A DNA stretch of 64,000 nt from Amorphoplanes digitatis (lineage in GTDB: Bacteria > Actinomycetota > Actinomycetes > Mycobacteriales > Micromonosporaceae). The stretch is from positions 8,826,001 to 8,890,000 of the forward strand of contig NZ_JACHNH010000001.1 in assembly GCF_014205335.1 (NCBI RefSeq), read 5' to 3'. The translations under genes and the position numbers were made by a program. Positions 62,901-64,000 of this stretch are shown here, one piece after another (the first letter of the stretch is position 1; each line of letters opens with the position of its first letter). The notes under the pieces were generated by a model. The model was not told the origin of the DNA, ran no database searches, and saw nothing but the letters and a program-made list of their open reading frames with translations.

Positions 62901-64000
62901 GCCGTTTGCGTCTCGCGGCATGGCGTTTTCCAGGTCACGCTGGTGTACGGCCAGCGGCGCACGCAGGCCGCCCCGCCGGCCGTACGGCCGGCCGTGCTCG
63001 ACCGGCGGCGGGATGTCGGTGCCGGACAGCGCCGACCGGTCGCCGGTTTCCACCGCGCCGACCGCCATGGTGCCGACGTCGTCGTTGATCCGGAACCAGT
63101 CGGCGGGCTCGATCTCGACCCGGGCGGGCGCGAGGTCCCCGGCGAGCACCGACTCGGCCCGGGTCTCCAGTGACGCGGCGTCCTCGCTGGTGAGTCGTGC
63201 CTCGGCGCGCAGATGATCGCCCCGGAGGGTGGCGCCGGCGGCCAGGGCGGTGTCCGCCTGCCGGCCGAGTTCGAGCACCCTGGCGCGCCGGTCGTCGGCG
63301 ATCCGCATCAGGTAGTCGGCGTAGTCGGCGCGCCGGTTCTCCTCGTGGGTCGTCCTGGCGTGCTCCAGGTACCCGCGGTACGAGCGGCGTTCCCGGGCGT
63401 CGAGCCCGGCCCGCCGCAGCCGCTCCGCCCGCACCGAGGGCCCGGATCCGAAGGCCTGGTCGAACGCGGTCTCGGATGCGGCGGCCTCCCGCGCGATCCC
63501 CGAGGACACCGAGGACCCGTCACGGGGCGCGAGCGCCTCGGCGATGCGGTCGACCGGGGCCGGCCTGGGCTCGAGGGCCTCCGCGATCCGGTCGACCGGC
63601 TGCCGCGGCGACGGAATCGGGCGGGGCCGGGGAGCCGGCTCCGGCCTCGGCGGGATCGGGTCGGGGCGGGGCGCGGGCTCGGGCCGCGGGTTCGGCTCGG
63701 GTGGCGTCGGCTCGGGCGGCGGGTGTGGCTCGGGACGCTCGGCGTGGGTCCGCCGGTCGGTCGGCGAAGAGTCCGATAGCCGCTCCGGGCCGACGTCCGG
63801 CCCGTCCCGGTACGCCGCCGAGTAGTAGATCGGCGTCGGCCGCGGCGGCGGAGGCGGCAGCGTCGTCTGCCGTGGCCGCCAGGTCCCGTCCGGGCGGTCC
63901 AGGAACGGCATCGGGATGCCCTGGCCGCTCACGACCAGCGCGTCCATGGCCACCACGTTGCCGGGATCCGGCCATCCGCGGTGGCCGTACAGCGGCTGCG
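59919..64000 (-). CDS. Polymorphic-toxin-like multidomain protein (partial, runs off the window)
   Basis: A continuous frame of over 1350 codons with no stop before 59919. At the right edge are the last residues of a copy of a papain-fold domain (PLYGHRGW, then VVAMDALVVSGQG). A Pro/Arg/Glu-rich linker and a helical stretch follow. A complete papain-fold glutamine-deamidase-like domain (about 62352-62819) has Cys in GINCVDGVLALF, His in GGTAHAWAAVN and Asp in LFLDPQTG. Next is a RelA/SpoT-like domain (about 61473-62264: VKDRVRFSV, RHNGLNVTL and FELQFPT). The frame then runs through DNA that in another frame encodes a small immunity-like protein, enters a second RelA/SpoT-like copy, and again runs through a second small gene. 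The real protein may end near 61480. The delivery domain is outside the window. Confidence 0.7.
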   Translation of the reverse strand, partial: QPLYGHRGWPDPGNVVAMDALVVSGQGIPMPFLDRPDGTWRPRQTTLPPPPPRPTPIYYSAAYRDGPDVGPERLSDSSPTDRRTHAERPEPHPPPEPTPPEPNPRPEPAPRPDPIPPRPEPAPRPRPIPSPRQPVDRIAEALEPRPAPVDRIAEALAPRDGSSVSSGIAREAAASETAFDQAFGSGPSVRAERLRRAGLDARERRSYRGYLEHARTTHEENRRADYADYLMRIADDRRARVLELGRQADTALAAGATLRGDHLRAEARLTSEDAASLETRAESVLAGDLAPARVEIEPADWFRINDDVGTMAVGAVETGDRSALSGTDIPPPVEHGRPYGRRGGLRAPLAVHQRDLENAMPRDANGRVSRLADPRIGEWFGLANDGGPQADPTRGINCVDGVLALFDTYLHGRPRVSAPRTFDSYAQGDPTRPLGAEVDGLTRIEDTMGAEFQGLCPYVGGLNHPQAKQAVDKAMTNLHNHLYNSGHGAFAVIVTDSEGGTAHAWAAVNQGGTILFLDPQTGRLSQDTPLYTHTGRTNDGNVVSMDAVVVNGRGEPAPLPYHQPGLWSRASLAPTGTGPAIPPEDRQAIEAAVHAVEPVAERISAQLHQVVAELNAGGGQPAMEVVREEHRVKTADSLARTFAVESEFEVLDVSEFLQGVKDRVRFSVRLSEEGYVDAVESVLGRLGELGFQTDRIVNFWGGGGRHNGLNVTLRDAAGFVFELQFPTALSLSIGDDTHPDYETLRLKREPARLRVDAFLRMLALNKERDVAAHQPEGLDRLPIDKTVDTTLERFIADEPAAWGTYARDLDRRGMSVEEALDQYGLTLDEVLPGTRSDDGDGRREIRLSGGSEVRPVGRDNQPDRLPGPAGRAVPGGDLERTPEGLDLRPGAGGPDAVRRQVPGPDAGDRSGGGGTDRPGDAGHGTAERGDPAEDVRGGRADGLAVRPTPGGLTTSLTVDDFDLKTAERRMLDRLPPHETARIAASVEDARIVAARVLVDLRGIENELADAVPPPKLVGTEHSCKTWESLGRAYLEQVETEGSDLDEFLAGAKDRVRFSFQISDAEYTATVQAIFDALRGLGYRPGRMVNFWQGGGRHNGLNVTVTDPSGAKFELQFPTALSWEIGKKTHRLYEVIRFPLAPFESRVDAFLRVLAVNKRAEIATHQPTDVERLGPMKTVDTSFGTWIAKHSDEWNRLASSRVPFQEILDRHALTQDDVFGTSRSELDDDRHGVRLSDDPEVGRVGHDNEHGGPPHRRGSPSPGGPVERPPEGMDLRTGPGGSLHLRRPATGPGPGDRPSDGGRDRTGRAAGRPSDRGEPDEAVRGGRTDGLDVRPAPGVTPPAEGRDSRPGEDPPDAGHE
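59984..60322 (-). CDS. Immunity-like small protein 2
   Basis: A 112-residue soluble protein: FAYRTILKSDESGTITSMVA, VPRKAWIYAPGLAVRFIYDD, QVIDRPTAEEIARDVL and LCEEGERMGWTYGPPRA. It is clearly paralogous to the protein at 61130-61489. No signal peptide or membrane helix. It follows the second RelA/SpoT-like module and overlaps its end in a different frame, the usual layout of a toxin-immunity pair. The immunity role is inferred from position. The ATG-ATG start was chosen because similarity to the paralogue begins there; the frame is open upstream to 60442. Confidence 0.65.
   Translation of the reverse strand: MMTGTEFAYRTILKSDESGTITSMVAHHIDVARPLQAVLWSVPRKAWIYAPGLAVRFIYDDQLQDRVQVIDRPTAEEIARDVLRADLPTEASLMRLCEEGERMGWTYGPPRA
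60312..61136 (-). other. Orphan RelA/SpoT-like toxin module
   Basis: In the frame of the large toxin gene. It runs from the end of immunity-like gene 1 to the start of immunity-like gene 2. It begins SLTVDDFDLKTAERRMLDRL, contains AKDRVRFSFQI, VNFWQGGGRHNGLNVTV and KFELQFPTALSWEIG, and ends near DDVFGTSRSE. It is a copy of the module 1173 bp upstream in the gene. It has no delivery domain of its own and no clear start codon or ribosome-binding site, as expected for an orphan or silent toxin cassette. Confidence 0.6.
61130..61489 (-). CDS. Immunity-like small protein 1
   Basis: A 119-residue soluble protein: FDYQAVLKSDQSGAITSLIA, APRKAWIYAPALAVPMLYDD, QVIDRAAAERIARETL and MCEEGEQMGWQFGPPRAA. 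Well over half of the positions match the paralogue at 59984-60322. It starts within the last codons of the first RelA/SpoT-like domain in a different frame, which suggests translational coupling to the toxin. ATG 61489 and ATG 61480 are both possible. The shadow translation of the same DNA in the toxin frame is Gly/Pro/Arg-rich and featureless, which favours this frame as the coding one. Confidence 0.65.
   Translation of the reverse strand: MTEMADEKFDYQAVLKSDQSGAITSLIAYQARLDEPFQAVIWSAPRKAWIYAPALAVPMLYDDKYQDRTQVIDRAAAERIARETLGTELPNEATLRKMCEEGEQMGWQFGPPRAASPHP

Noticed and set aside
1..64000. tRNA, tmRNA or rRNA genes
   Set aside because: No sequence with a convincing T-arm and acceptor stem, and no rRNA-like stretch, was found by eye.

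Overview
This window is the replication-origin region of a high-GC actinobacterium. Gene order (gnd-dnaN-oriC-dnaA, then rpmH-rnpA-yidD-yidC-jag-rsmG-parA-parB), the conserved murJ/sigM/trxB/trxA/cwlM block, an Ino1-PadR-DUF5318-PBP block, rpsF-ssb-rpsR-rplI-dnaB, many GTG starts and many apparently leaderless promoters all point to Micromonosporaceae (Actinoplanes-like). The family assignment is inference from synteny and protein sequence; no database search was possible.

Layout. 1-1759: gnd (cut by the window edge) and dnaN on the minus strand. 1760-2480: oriC, a cluster of DnaA boxes. 2828-5341: an unusual insertion between oriC and dnaA, holding an F420/PPOX-type oxidoreductase gene, a frameshifted ISL3-type transposase relic, a sensor-kinase relic and several minisatellites. 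5342-7261: dnaA. 7872-15333: plus-strand ribosomal protein/RNase P/membrane insertion/partition operon. 15334-20837: about 5.5 kb with no convincing gene, carrying eight parS sites, 6-, 7- and 8-bp tandem arrays and a DnaA-box group. Two more parS sites lie inside parA. 20838-22196: a HIT-like gene of unknown role. 22197-24005: degenerate repeats that resemble the 3' end of the neighbouring ddl gene. 24006-28343: ddl, an aminotransferase, a GNAT enzyme and cwlM. 28525-36292: trxA, trxB, an anti-sigma gene, sigM, a pseudokinase gene, murJ and an unknown gene, syntenic with the mycobacterial Rv3909-Rv3915 area. 36342-46314: tRNA CCA-adding enzyme, ogt, ino1, padR, a DUF5318 gene, a class A PBP, a GT87-like mannosyltransferase and a MarR/unknown pair. 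46488-51406: membrane glycosyltransferase-like protein, nfo and a secreted anchored protein. 51640-53355: rpsF-ssb-rpsR-rplI behind an S6:S18-type leader. 53425-57978: a giant tryptophan-rich disordered membrane protein. 58328-59767: dnaB. 59919-64000: a polymorphic-toxin-like locus running off the window, with a papain-fold glutamine-deamidase-like domain, two RelA/SpoT-like domains and two small paralogous proteins placed like immunity genes.

How it fits together. Most of the window is the core replication, segregation and envelope toolkit: DnaA, DnaN, DnaB and SSB for replication; ParA, ParB and the parS cluster for segregation; YidC, YidD and Jag for membrane insertion; MurJ, the pseudokinase, CwlM, the PBP and SigM for cell wall building and its control; TrxA and TrxB for redox.

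Two things stand out. First, tandem-repeat expansion is pervasive, in coding and non-coding DNA alike, and is densest around parS. Second, the toxin locus at the right end looks like a tandem duplication of a 1.17-kb toxin-immunity cassette.
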